A DNA stretch of 64,000 nt from Streptomyces sp. NBC_01750 (GCF_035918095.1 NZ_CP109137.1:1490001-1554000), one strand, 5' to 3'. Shown: positions 53,339-63,101, counted from the stretch's first letter. Numbers and translations: made by a program. The notes: generated from the sequence alone by a model not told the origin.

Positions 53339-53650
53339 ACCCGGGTCACACCTGCCGGCCGGCTGAGACCTTCCCTCGCCCCCGAGGCGCGGGCGCTGAA
53401 CCTGGCTCCCAGTGACAGTGCGCCGGTGCGACGCACCACCCCATGACCCAGCGGCGTTCGACGACTGCGTGAAGGTCTGCCGGTCGGACGTCCCGTGGTG
53501 GACTCGGCCGAACCTACCGGCCGGTGGGCGCTCACTGTCAACAGTCGCCTGATCTGCGATCTTTGCCCAAATCACCAGGTCAGCGCGGAAGATGCGCAGG
53601 TCGCGACGGAGCGCGTCGGGCATCGATCGGCGGTACGAAATGTCCTCACG

Positions 53651-55291
53651 TCACTCGTTCGGCCTCTCATAGACAGTTTGTCCGAAGACCACCGTCCGCA
53701 GGCAGCGGGGCAGTTCGGTGCCGGGGGTGAGATCGGGCAGGCCAGGGGTGCCGGAGCGCGGGTCGGTGGACCAGCGGGCGACGCGGTCGTCGGGGGCCTG
53801 GACGACGAGTTCCTCGGTGCGCCAGACGGCGTAGTCGGCGGGCGCGCCGGGGACCAGGACGCCGGCGTCGTCGCGTCCGATGGCCCGCCAGCCGCCACGG
53901 GTGTGCGCGGTGAAGGCGGCGCGGGCCGAGATCCGGTGTTCGGGTGTGCGGTGGAAGGCGGCGGCCCGGAGGGTGCCCCAGGGGTCGAGCGGGGTCACGG
54001 GGCCGTCGGAGCCGAAGGCGAGGGGCACTCCGGCGCGCAGCAGTGCGGCATACGGGTTGAGGGTGCGGGCCCGCTCGGCGCCGAGGCGCTGGGCGTACAT
54101 GCCTTCCGAGCCGCCCCAGGCCGCGTCGAAGGCGGGCTGGACGGAGGCGGTGAGGCCGAATTCGGCGAAGGCGGCGATGGTTTCGGGCGTGAGCATCTCG
54201 GCGTGTTCGACGCGGTGGCGGGCTGCGCGTACTCGGGCGAGGCCCAGCGTGTCGGCGGCGGTCCTGATGCCTTCGGTGACAGCGGTGAGGGCGGCGTCAC
54301 CGATGGCGTGGAAACCGGCCTGGAGCCCGGCTTCGGTGCAGGCGGCGACATGGGCGGCGACGGCCGCGGTGTCGAGGTGGGCGGCGCCGGTGTGCGGGGC
54401 GTCGGCGTACGGGGAGTGCAGGTGGGCGGTGTGCGAGCCGAGGGAGCCGTCGACGAACAGGTCACCGGCCGCTCCGACGGCGCCGAGTTCACGGATGCGC
54501 TGTGCGTCCTTTGCGCTCGCGACCTGTTCGGCCCAGTAACCGACAACGCGCGGGCCCGGCTCCGCTCCGGCCAGTTCCAGCAGGGAGGTGAAGTCGTCCT
54601 CGTCGCTGATGTCGGGGCCGGCGCATTCATGAACGGTGCCGATACCGAGCGAGGCGGCCCTGGCGAGTGCGGCGCGCTGCGCGGCGGCGCGCTGCGCGGG
54701 CGTGATCGCGGCATGGGCGGCGGCGCGTACGGCGTGGTGGGCGGCGGCGGTCAGCGGCGCGTCCGGGTGGTACCCGGCGAGGTCGGTGACGCCGGGGACG
54801 AGGTCGAGCAGGGCGGTGGTGACCACGGCCGAGTGGACGTCGATCCGGGGCAGATAGAGCGGCCGGCCGCCGGCCGCCCGGTCGAGTTCGGCGCGGGACG
54901 GCGGACGCTGCTCGGGCCAGCGCGTGGCGTCCCAGCCGTGGCCGAGGAGGACCTTGTCGGCGGCGTGTGCGGCGCTGTGCTCCCGTACGAGACCGAGCGC
55001 CTCGACCAGGGTGCGGGCGCCGGACAGATCGAGGCCGGTGAGGGCGAGGCCGGTCGCCGTGGTGTGGACGTGTGCGTCGGTGAACGCCGGAGCGACCAGG
55101 GCCCCTTCGAGGTCGACCACTTCGTCGACGCCGGCGGCGAAGGCGTCGGCGGCGCCTTCCGAGCCCACCCAGGCGATATGTCCTCGTTCGACGACCATCG
55201 CGGTGGCGAAGGGGTCGGCGGGGCTGTGGACTTCTCCACCGCGCAGCAGCACGGTGCGGTGTTCGGCCTGGGGGGCGGTGCTGTCGGTCAT
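53651..55291 (-). CDS. Amidohydrolase, YtcJ-like
   Basis: 546 residues of the metal-dependent amidohydrolase superfamily, YtcJ-like group. The first metal site is DAHVHTTATG (His74, His76), a later HAIGDAALTAVTEG and RVEHAEMLTPETIAAFAEFGL give the remaining His ligands, and PLAFGSDGPVTPLDPWGTLRAA carries the catalytic Asp. It cleaves C-N bonds in an unknown substrate. ATG at 55291 lies nine bases behind the Lrp-type regulator gene, so the two are surely co-transcribed. The enzyme may act on an amino-acid derivative sensed by that regulator (inference). Confidence 0.87.
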   Translation of the reverse strand: MTDSTAPQAEHRTVLLRGGEVHSPADPFATAMVVERGHIAWVGSEGAADAFAAGVDEVVDLEGALVAPAFTDAHVHTTATGLALTGLDLSGARTLVEALGLVREHSAAHAADKVLLGHGWDATRWPEQRPPSRAELDRAAGGRPLYLPRIDVHSAVVTTALLDLVPGVTDLAGYHPDAPLTAAAHHAVRAAAHAAITPAQRAAAQRAALARAASLGIGTVHECAGPDISDEDDFTSLLELAGAEPGPRVVGYWAEQVASAKDAQRIRELGAVGAAGDLFVDGSLGSHTAHLHSPYADAPHTGAAHLDTAAVAAHVAACTEAGLQAGFHAIGDAALTAVTEGIRTAADTLGLARVRAARHRVEHAEMLTPETIAAFAEFGLTASVQPAFDAAWGGSEGMYAQRLGAERARTLNPYAALLRAGVPLAFGSDGPVTPLDPWGTLRAAAFHRTPEHRISARAAFTAHTRGGWRAIGRDDAGVLVPGAPADYAVWRTEELVVQAPDDRVARWSTDPRSGTPGLPDLTPGTELPRCLRTVVFGQTVYERPNE

Positions 55292-55300
55292 GGGAACAGC

Positions 55301-55741
55301 CTAGATACGCGGCGGGCGTGCCTCGTACGGGGTGGAGAGGACGACGGTCGTACGAGTGGAGACGCCGGACAGCGAGCGGATGCGGGTCAGCAGGTGCTCC
55401 AGCTCGAGCGGGGTGGCGACGCGGACCTTGAGGATGTAGTTCTCCTCGCCCGCGACGCTGTGACAGGCCTCGATCTCAGGCACGTCGGCGAGACGTTCCG
55501 CAATGTCGTCGGGGGCACTGGGATCGAAGGGCTTGACCGAGATGAAGGCGGTGATCGGCAGCCCGACCGCCTCGGGGTCGACCACGGCGGCGTAACCGCG
55601 GATGACGCCGCGCTGCTCGAGGCGGCGGACGCGTTGATGCACCGCCGATGTGGACAGGCCAGTGGCCTTGCCCAGGTCGGTGTAACTCATCCGCCCGTCC
55701 GCGACGAGCAATTCCACGATCTGACGATCCAGCTCCTCCAT
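55301..55741 (-). CDS. Lrp/AsnC-family regulator
   Basis: 146 residues: an N-terminal helix-turn-helix (LDRQIVELLVADGRMSYTDLGKATGLSTSAVHQRVRRLEQRG) and a C-terminal RAM domain (PEIEACHSVAGEENYILKVRVATPLELEHLLTRI) for amino-acid binding. Members bind DNA as octamers and feel amino acids. ATG at 55741 is used; the frame is open further but unlike the family. It directly precedes the amidohydrolase gene. A palindrome about 110 bases upstream is a possible site. Confidence 0.9.
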   Translation of the reverse strand: MEELDRQIVELLVADGRMSYTDLGKATGLSTSAVHQRVRRLEQRGVIRGYAAVVDPEAVGLPITAFISVKPFDPSAPDDIAERLADVPEIEACHSVAGEENYILKVRVATPLELEHLLTRIRSLSGVSTRTTVVLSTPYEARPPRI

Positions 55742-55850
55742 GCGGATCAACCTATTGCCCCAGGTCGCTTCCGGCACAGTCGGAGGCAACCCGGAGAGGC
55801 ACCTGCGGCGGGCATGTGACCAATGCCACAGGTTTGCCGGCCGGTCCGTC

Positions 55851-55866
55851 GTGACCACGTGGTTAC
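55851..55866. promoter_or_regulatory. Palindrome around ACCACGTGGT
   Basis: ACCACGTGGT (55854-55863) is a perfect ten-base palindrome, extended by GT/AC to 16 bases with one mismatched pair. GGCCGG-type arms (about 55835-55845 and 55868-55878) surround it. It lies in the divergent gap between the Lrp gene and the gene at 55945 and could serve either. Confidence 0.5.
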
Positions 55867-55944
55867 CTGGCCGGCGCGTGGGGAATTGCTTGCTGTGGTC
55901 GAGGCCGCAAGTGCCTGGTCGGCCCACCTGAGGGGGGAATCTCC

Positions 55945-56349
55945 ATGCAGAACCTGAAGAACAGCGGACGTACCGAACCGGAGCCTGTTGATTCGGCCGA
56001 TCCGGCCGAGATCGATGAGCTCGACGCGTACGACACCTTCGAGATGTACCGGGTGATCTGCCCGGACTGCGTGCAGCCGATCGCGCTGCTGGCGGACGAG
56101 GGCGTCCTGCCGGAGCATGCGCTGTGCCCCACCCCGTGGAACCCCTTCGGGCTGACCGTGTGCGCCGGTACGGGGCGTACGGCCGCCGAGGGGCGTCCCG
56201 CGGACGAGACGCTGGAAGTCCAGGAGCAGGACACTGCGCTGCTGTTGACGCTCCCCCAGGGGCTCGACTGGCGGACCCAGCCCTTCTCGCACGTCGGCGG
56301 CGCGGGCTCGCGGCCGGTCAAGGTGCCGCACCTGCGGCGTGCGGCCTGA
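55945..56349 (+). CDS. Conserved actinobacterial hypothetical protein, 134 aa
   Basis: 134 residues, soluble and acidic. It has a CPDC pair near residue 40 (RVICPDCVQPIALLADEG) and a later Cys (ALCPTPWNPFG), which could bind a metal. The C-terminus ends in basic residues. No family function is known to me. ATG at 55945 has a strong AGGGGGGAATC site. A hairpin (56385-56419) lies shortly after the stop. The divergent Lrp gene is its only close neighbour. Confidence 0.75.
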   Translation: MQNLKNSGRTEPEPVDSADPAEIDELDAYDTFEMYRVICPDCVQPIALLADEGVLPEHALCPTPWNPFGLTVCAGTGRTAAEGRPADETLEVQEQDTALLLTLPQGLDWRTQPFSHVGGAGSRPVKVPHLRRAA

Positions 56350-56384
56350 GCGGTCCGAGGACCGGGCAGGCCACCAGTAGCTTC

Positions 56385-56419
56385 CCTGCACCATGACGGC
56401 AAGGCCGGTGTGGTGCAGG
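56385..56419. terminator. Hairpin after the 134-aa gene
   Basis: CCTGCACCA (56385-56393) pairs with TGGTGCAGG (56411-56419) around a 17-base loop, 36 bases after the stop. A second element, the perfect 15-base palindrome CACTTCG-C-CGAAGTG (56445-56459), follows. The rest of 56460-56636 shows nothing clear. Confidence 0.55.
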
Positions 56420-56636
56420 ACCGGGCTGAATCTTCGGGAACCCGCACTTCGCCGAAGTGGACCTGTCGGCGGTCGGCCTCCTGGACGGCAGGAGGCTGAC
56501 GGCACGTCAGGGGCTTGCGGGAGGCCGGAGCCCCGGCGCCGTACTCGATTGCCGCGGGCCGCGGCGGGTACGGCGCGAACTCGCGCTCGATTCGCCGAGG
56601 CGGTAACCCGGCTGGGACACAGGGCGTTGCCCAGTC

Positions 56637-56882
56637 ATGACCCTGCAGTACGCCACGACCAGTAGCGGCGGGCGGCGCCTTGCGGCGCCCGCTCCAGAAG
56701 AATCGGTTCCGCATCCGGCCGATCCGCCCATCTACCGCGAGCTGCTCCGCAAGTGGGCGAGCAAGGGCCAGACCTTGCCGGGGCGCCGCGACCCGGAGTG
56801 GAGCAGGCTCGCGGCGCCGCCGGTGTGGGACGGCCGGTTCAGCACGTCACAGGATCAGCGCGTTTCGGGTCCGGCCAGGTGA
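56637..56882 (+). CDS. Small conserved-looking protein, 81 aa
   Basis: 81 residues. After a flexible start the part DPPIYRELLRKWASKGQTLPGRRDPEWSRLAAPPVW has the balanced composition of a real small protein. No function is known to me. ATG at 56637 has only a weak ribosome binding site, so the start is uncertain. The last 28 bases overlap the convergent end of the acyl-CoA dehydrogenase gene. Confidence 0.5.
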   Translation: MTLQYATTSSGGRRLAAPAPEESVPHPADPPIYRELLRKWASKGQTLPGRRDPEWSRLAAPPVWDGRFSTSQDQRVSGPAR

Positions 56883-58027
56883 CGGGCGATGACCATGCGC
56901 TGGATCTGGTTGGTGCCCTCGACGATCTGTAGCACCTTGGCCTCACGCATATAGCGCTCGACCGGGAAGTCCAGCGTGTAGCCGTAGCCGCCGAGCACCT
57001 GGACGGCGTCGGTGGTGACGCTCATCGCCGCGTCCGTGCAGAACAGCTTGGCCATGGCGGCCTGCCGGGAGAAGGGCCGTCCCGCGTCGCGCAGCCGCGC
57101 GGCGGCGAGATAGAGCGCACGGCCTGCCTCGATCCGGGTCGCCATGTCGGCGAGCATGAAGCGCAGCCCCTGGAAGTCGGCGATGGGCCGGCCGAACTGC
57201 TGCCGTCCGGTGGCGTACGCGACAGCCTCGTCCAGGGCGGCCTGGGCGAGCCCCACGGCGCAGGCGGCGATGCCGAGCCGGCCCGAGTCGAGCGCGGAGA
57301 GCGCGATCGCAAAGCCCTGGCCCTCCTCACCGATCCGGCGGGAGTCGGGGACCCGTACGCCGTCGAAGTTCAGCTGGGCGGTGGGCGAGCCCTTCATACC
57401 CATCTTCTTCTCGGGTGCGGCAGGGTTCAGGCCCTGCGCGTCGCCGGGGACGAGGAAGGCCGTGATGCCACGGGCGCCCTCACCGCCGGTGCGGGCCAGA
57501 ACGGTGTAGAAGTCGGCGACTCCGCCGTGCGTGATCCAGGACTTGGTGCCGGTGATCACCCAGCTGTCCCCGTCGCGCACGGCCTTGGTGCGCAGCGACG
57601 CGGCATCCGATCCGGAGGCGGGTTCGGAGAGGCAGTACGCACCCAGGAGGCCGCCGCCGAGCATGGCGGACAGATGCTCGGCCTGCTGCTCCTTGGTGCC
57701 GTAGCCGGCCAGTGCATGGCAGGCGAGGGAGTGGACGCTGACGCCGAGGCCGACGGTGAGGCGGGCGGCGGCGAGTTCTTCGAGGACCTGAAGGTAGACC
57801 TCGTACGGCTGGTCTCCCCCGCCGTACTCGGAGTCGTACGGAAGGCCGAGCAGTCCGGACTCGGACAGAAGGGAGAAGACCTCGCGCGGGAAGTGCCCGG
57901 AATCCTCCTCCTCGGCCGCCCGGGGAGCGATCTCCCGCTGGATGATGTCGCGTACCAGGGCGATCAGATCCCTGGACTCCTCGGTGGGCAGTTGACGATC
58001 CACCGGCTGCGGGGCGCGATCGGGCAT
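56855..58027 (-). CDS. Acyl-CoA dehydrogenase
   Basis: 390 residues, full-length FAD enzyme of beta-oxidation type. The first signature is AYCLSEPASGSDAASLRTKA, the second QVLGGYGYTLDFPVERYMREAK, and the catalytic base is probably Glu370 in IVEGTNQIQRM. It oxidises an acyl-CoA to the 2-enoyl-CoA and passes electrons to ETF. Chain-length or branched-chain preference cannot be read. ATG at 58027 has GGAGGAGAGC upstream; an upstream extension of 34 residues is unlike the family. It is monocistronic and divergent from the chitinase gene. Confidence 0.93.
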   Translation of the reverse strand: MPDRAPQPVDRQLPTEESRDLIALVRDIIQREIAPRAAEEEDSGHFPREVFSLLSESGLLGLPYDSEYGGGDQPYEVYLQVLEELAAARLTVGLGVSVHSLACHALAGYGTKEQQAEHLSAMLGGGLLGAYCLSEPASGSDAASLRTKAVRDGDSWVITGTKSWITHGGVADFYTVLARTGGEGARGITAFLVPGDAQGLNPAAPEKKMGMKGSPTAQLNFDGVRVPDSRRIGEEGQGFAIALSALDSGRLGIAACAVGLAQAALDEAVAYATGRQQFGRPIADFQGLRFMLADMATRIEAGRALYLAAARLRDAGRPFSRQAAMAKLFCTDAAMSVTTDAVQVLGGYGYTLDFPVERYMREAKVLQIVEGTNQIQRMVIARHLAGPETR

Positions 58028-58236
58028 TACGGCGCTCTCCTCCCTGTCGGGCGCTGCGGCGGGCGCGCGCGAAGGGTGTGGGCGCGCCGCCGGTCTTACT
58101 GCCAGGCCGATGCTGCCCTTCCGGATCACGAAAGTGGCTCGACGGCGGCTGTGGCGCGTTGAGTATGCCCGATCAGCGGGCGTCCGTCACGGGCTGCAAG
58201 GACTCGTTCCGGTACCGCCCCGCCGAACGGTGAAAT

Positions 58237-58270
58237 TGGTCCGAACCATTGACCCCACTGGTCTAGTCCT
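58237..58270 (+). promoter_or_regulatory. Chitinase-type direct repeat / DasR-like sites
   Basis: TGGTCCGAACCA (58237-58248) and TGGTCTAGTCCT (58259-58270) form the 12-base direct repeat known from Streptomyces chitinase promoters (consensus TGGTCCAGACCT). Both resemble the DasR site ACTGGTCTAGACCACT. They stand about 100 bases before the chitinase start. The rest of the 339-base gap 58028-58366 shows no gene. Confidence 0.8.
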
Positions 58271-58366
58271 TCTACCGTTCCCCCCAGCGCATGCCCGTGT
58301 TCATGCCACATAGGCCCGACGGTCGACAGCACGCCCCCACTCGCTCTCCCTCCCCCACGAGGAGAC

Positions 58367-59632
<1,266 letters not shown>

Positions 59633-59650
59633 CCCACGGGAGTACCCGGG

Positions 59651-59684
59651 CGAGGGCGGGGAGCCGGCGGGCTCCCCGCCCTCG
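59651..59684. terminator. Terminator between chitinase and TetR genes
   Basis: A 14-base perfect stem, CGAGGGCGGGGAGC (59651-59664) with its complement at 59671-59684, closes a six-base loop. It lies between convergent genes, 19 bases after the chitinase stop and 2 bases from the tetR stop. Confidence 0.85.
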
Positions 59685-59686
59685 CG

Positions 59687-60403
59687 TCACGCCTCGACGG
59701 GCGCGGGAGCCTGAGCAGATCCCGAAGCCTGAGCAGGCGCGGAAGCCTGAGCAGACGCGGAAGCCGGCACCGACGTCGGTTCACGCGGCGGCTCCGGGCA
59801 GTCCGGCGCGAACTCCTCGATCGTGCCGAGCGTGGCCCGCAGCATCCGCATCAGCAGCGCGCACACGGTCTCCCGCGCCGGCTCCTGATGCCCCAGCCAG
59901 TCGAGGGTGATCCCCTCGACGCTGCTGAGCCAGCCGAGCAGCGCGAGCCGGGCGAGCATGGGGATCTCTCGCCTGCCGTACGCGCCTTCGGCGATGGTCG
60001 CTATCAGTTCATCGCGCACCGCGTCACGTATGGACTGCACCTGGGTGTCGAAGCCGACGCCGCCCGTGACGATGGTGCGGAAGGCCGCCTGGTGGTGCTG
60101 GGCGTAGCAGAGATAGGCCTCGATCGTGCGGTGCACGCGCTCGGCGCGCGGCAGTTCGGTGTCACCGGCGGCGCGTGAGACGAGGTCGGCCACCGAGTCC
60201 TCGATGATCGCGAGATAGTAGCCGCGTTTGCTCTTGAAGTAGTAGTAGATCAGGCCCTTGGCGACTCCCGCATGCTTGGCGATGTCGTCCATGGAGAGTG
60301 CGTCGTAGGAAGTGTCGGCGAACAACTTCCGCCCGGTTGCGATGAGTTCAACGCGGCGTACCTGGGATCGTTCGGTCGCGCCACGCTGTTGACTATTATT
60401 CAA
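59687..60403 (-). CDS. TetR-family regulator
   Basis: 238 residues. The N-terminal TetR helix-turn-helix reads RRVELIATGRKLFADTSYDALSMDDIAKHAGVAKGLIYYYFKSKRGYYLA. The ligand domain is unassigned, and the C-terminus is an Ala-Ser-Pro-Gln tail with repeated SAQASA units. The TTG at 60403 is chosen (NNSQQRGATERSQ follows); the frame stays open upstream but is Arg/Ser-rich. The start region is unusually AT-rich (ACTATTATTCAAATTG), probably the promoter of a short-leader mRNA. The target is unknown; the neighbouring small membrane gene is a candidate. Confidence 0.85.
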   Translation of the reverse strand: MNNSQQRGATERSQVRRVELIATGRKLFADTSYDALSMDDIAKHAGVAKGLIYYYFKSKRGYYLAIIEDSVADLVSRAAGDTELPRAERVHRTIEAYLCYAQHHQAAFRTIVTGGVGFDTQVQSIRDAVRDELIATIAEGAYGRREIPMLARLALLGWLSSVEGITLDWLGHQEPARETVCALLMRMLRATLGTIEEFAPDCPEPPREPTSVPASASAQASAPAQASGSAQAPAPVEA

Positions 60404-60521
60404 ATTGAGCCCTAGTCTCCAACTGCCACAGGATCTCCGCAGTATGGCAGACCTGCGCAGGCGCTCTCCCTGCGCAGGTGGACGACGTGCTGTCGCCGCG
60501 CCCAGGAGAGAGTCGGAGCCG

Positions 60522-60671
60522 CTAGACCAGTCCGAGTTGGGTGACGAGCATGGCGAGGACGACGACGAGGGTCCAGCCGAGGATGTGCTCGAGGATCTCG
60601 GAGCTGTCCTCGGGGCCACCGGTCCGGGTGCGGGGCTCGGCGCGGTCGGCGGTGATGGCGGTCGAAGTCAT
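60522..60671 (-). CDS. SCO1431-family small membrane protein, 49 aa
   Basis: 49 residues: a polar N-terminal half (MTSTAITADRAEPRTRTG...) and one C-terminal helix (LGWTLVVVLAMLVTQLGLV). I recognise this as the small protein annotated in streptomycetes as the SCO1431 membrane family; the location next to a tetR gene and the chitinase agrees. ATG at 60671 and TAG at 60522-60524. Function unknown. Confidence 0.8.
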   Translation of the reverse strand: MTSTAITADRAEPRTRTGGPEDSSEILEHILGWTLVVVLAMLVTQLGLV

Positions 60672-60789
60672 GATGTGTCTCGTTCAGTCGTCTGGTAGGC
60701 GGACATCCCCCCGTGCCCCGACCAGAGTGCCAGCGATACCGGTCCCGGGGTAGAGACGTGCGTCACTGCACGCGGGGCCGGCAGGTGCC

Positions 60790-62142
60790 TCACCGGATGC
60801 CGACGGCCTCCAGCGCCCGGCGCTGGGCGGGGGTCGGCTGGGCGGGCCAGTACAGGTAGCAGACGCCCCCTGTGCCGGAGACCACTTTGCCGCTCGCGTT
60901 GTAGCGCTTGGTGCGGAGCCAGATCTTCTCCCACTCGGCGCGACGGTAGACACGGCGTACGGCGGCGTTGCTGGGCGATGCGGGGTCGTTGGCGATCACA
61001 TCCCCGTCGGCCGTGAACCCGATCACGGTCATCAGATGCCCCGAGGTGCCGTAGCCCGCGCCGGTCAGCTCCTCCTTGAGGAAGGACTGGGACGTTATGG
61101 CCGGAATACCGGCCCGGATCAGCGTCTCGAGGTCGGTGAGCGAGGAGAGCCGGGTGACGACCGCGCTCATGTCCTTGAAGGTGGCCGCATAGGCGGCGTT
61201 GAAGGGCCAGTTCCCGCAGCCGTTGTACTGGTAGTCGAAGGTGAAGCGGGCCGCGTGGCAGACCTGGGGGTCGGCGAAGGCGGGATTCACCCAGGAAAGG
61301 TCGGCGGCCGACGGCTTCCGGCCCCAGTACTCGATGATCATCTGGGAGGAGGTGGGGCTGCACCAGGCCTCGCCGCCGTTGTCGTACTCCGGGTACTGGC
61401 CGACGTGGGTGTTCTGCGAGTAGCGCGGTACGGAAAGCTCGCGGGCGAGTCCAGGTGCGGAGGCGGGGACGGTGAACCGGTCCGGGATGTCGGAGGCCAT
61501 CGCGCCGAGCCGCCACACGGTGGGCGTGAGCCGGGTGCCGGGCTTGCGGTAGAGGGTCAGCCGCAGTTGGTACGAGACCAGGCGCAGTCCGCCGGCCGCG
61601 TCGTCGATGGAGAAGGTGTCCGTCCAGATGCCGGCCTTGCCGTCGCCCTGGTCGTCGAGGGACGTACGGCGGATGTCGCCGTCGCCCGCCGCCCAGCGGC
61701 CCATCACGAACCAGGGGGTCGGGGTGGTGTCGGAGTAGACGCCGCGCAGCTCGACCTGGAGCCAGGTACCGGCCGGAGTGTGCGCGTTCCAGGAGGCGAT
61801 GACCTCGGTCGCCGGCACCTGCGAGCAGTGGACGGGCGACGTCCAGGTGGCGTACTCCCAGGTCGCAGTGGTGCCGGTGTGCGGATCGGTGTAGTCGGTG
61901 CGGCCGGCAGGGGCGGCGATGACCACTCCGGGGCGCCGGCCGGCGACGGCCCGGGTGCCGGCCGCGGTGCCGAAGCGCCAGTCGGTGTACGAGGTCCAGA
62001 ACTGGTTGTCGACCAGCGGGACGGAACCGGTGCGACCGGCCGGGGCGGCGGCCGCCGGGGCGGCGGAGGACAGCGCGCCCGCACCCGCCGCTGCCGCGAC
62101 CGCGGCACTCAGCACGGATCTGCGCGAAGTAGGTCTGGGCAT
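60790..62142 (-). CDS. Tat-exported C39-like cysteine peptidase
   Basis: 450 residues. A twin-arginine signal ([20 protein letters not shown]) is followed by a beta-rich domain (about 40-235) and a papain-like peptidase_C39_2 domain. Likely catalytic residues are Cys261 (EAWCSPTSSQM), His369 (SGHLMTVIGF) and Asn385/Asp386 (ANDPAS). The substrate (protein or peptide outside the cell) is unknown. ATG at 62142 is taken because the Tat motif follows at once; the extra 31 codons upstream are not signal-like. It ends 118 bases before the small membrane gene on the same strand. Confidence 0.88.
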   Translation of the reverse strand: MPRPTSRRSVLSAAVAAAAGAGALSSAAPAAAAPAGRTGSVPLVDNQFWTSYTDWRFGTAAGTRAVAGRRPGVVIAAPAGRTDYTDPHTGTTATWEYATWTSPVHCSQVPATEVIASWNAHTPAGTWLQVELRGVYSDTTPTPWFVMGRWAAGDGDIRRTSLDDQGDGKAGIWTDTFSIDDAAGGLRLVSYQLRLTLYRKPGTRLTPTVWRLGAMASDIPDRFTVPASAPGLARELSVPRYSQNTHVGQYPEYDNGGEAWCSPTSSQMIIEYWGRKPSAADLSWVNPAFADPQVCHAARFTFDYQYNGCGNWPFNAAYAATFKDMSAVVTRLSSLTDLETLIRAGIPAITSQSFLKEELTGAGYGTSGHLMTVIGFTADGDVIANDPASPSNAAVRRVYRRAEWEKIWLRTKRYNASGKVVSGTGGVCYLYWPAQPTPAQRRALEAVGIR

Positions 62143-62328
62143 GGGGACCCCCCAAGTCAGGTGCGCGACAGTGGGGCAACTATCGCGGGTCCCGGCGGAC
62201 TTCTGCCAGCACTTGGGACCGCGTCGCTCCACCAATATTGGTCTGGTCCACTGGCCGGACCTGCGGAGGGGTGCGCCGCACTCTCAGGGGGCGGGCCTCA
62301 TCGGCGGCGGGCCTCCTAGGCTGGCGGG

Positions 62329-62913
62329 ATGGACGACCTCGATCGGCAGGCCATGGCGCTGCGCGCACTTCCGCCTTCGTGCGGACCGGTGCGGCTGGTC
62401 GCGGTCGACGGCCACGCGGGCTCGGGGAAGAGCACGTTCGCGGCCCGGCTCGCGACGGCACTCGGCGACGGCGTGCCGGTGCTGCACCTCGACGACCTGG
62501 CCACCCATGAGGAGCTCTTCGCCTGGACGGACCGGATGCTGATCCAAGTGATCGGCCCGCTCTCGCACGGCAGGACCGCGCACTACGACCCGTACGACTG
62601 GAATCTGCGCCGCTTCGGACCGCCGTGCTCTCTGGAGGCGGCTCCTGTGGTGCTGATCGAGGGCGTGGGGGCTGGGCGGCGGGCGTTGCGCCCGTTTCTC
62701 GCGAGGCTGCTGTGGATGGAGCGCAGCGCGGAAGAGTCCTGGCAGCGGGGCCGGGACCGCGATGGAAGCGAGCTCTCCGCTTTCTGGGACGACTGGACCA
62801 TGGCGGAGACACGCCATTTCTTGTCGGACCCTTCTCGTCCGTTCGCGGATGCCCTGGTACGCGAGTGTCAGGAGGGGTACAAGTGGCTCCAGGGGCCTTC
62901 TGCGACAGCGTGA
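62329..62913 (+). CDS. Uridine-kinase-like P-loop protein
   Basis: 194 residues with Walker A GHAGSGKST (residues 28-36) and the substrate region YDPYDWNLRRFG of the uridine kinase-like NTPase group. IEGVGAGRRAL and a LID-like RGRDRDGSEL follow. It probably phosphorylates a nucleoside or related small alcohol; the true substrate is unknown and the annotation kinase is by fold. ATG at 62329. It is divergent from the peptidase and followed by a possible small RNA unit. Confidence 0.82.
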   Translation: MDDLDRQAMALRALPPSCGPVRLVAVDGHAGSGKSTFAARLATALGDGVPVLHLDDLATHEELFAWTDRMLIQVIGPLSHGRTAHYDPYDWNLRRFGPPCSLEAAPVVLIEGVGAGRRALRPFLARLLWMERSAEESWQRGRDRDGSELSAFWDDWTMAETRHFLSDPSRPFADALVRECQEGYKWLQGPSATA

Positions 62914-62999
62914 CCGAACCGGATCATCACGTACAGTTACTGCCTTTCCCCGGCATACTGAGCAGTCGGAAATCCGCCTCAAGAGTGCCTCAACTCTGC

Positions 63000-63101
63000 T
63001 TGACCGAGGGGGCGTACAGGTCTTACGTTCTCAATGTGCGGCTTTCCGGAGCCGCCGCAGACGCGAAGCCCCCGGTTGTTCCCCCGTGATCGGGGGCTTC
63101 G
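63000..63101 (+). ncRNA. Candidate small RNA unit: promoter, two hairpins, terminator
   Basis: The 409-base gap 62914-63322 contains TTGACC (63000-63005), an 18-base spacer, TACGTT (63024-63029), then hairpin GCGGCT-TTCCGG-AGCCGC (63038-63055), then an 11-base stem CGAAGCCCCCG (63064-63074 with 63091-63101) typical of a terminator. A transcript of about 65-70 bases from near 63036 is predicted. It could instead be a leader or the terminator of the kinase gene. No coding frame fits the unit well. Confidence 0.45.

Noticed and set aside
53303..53623. A 106-codon minus-strand frame in the gap before ppm
   Set aside because: The first 30 residues look protein-like, but the rest is low quality, no ribosome binding site is clear, and it overlaps the structured element. 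It could be a remnant, not a gene I can support.
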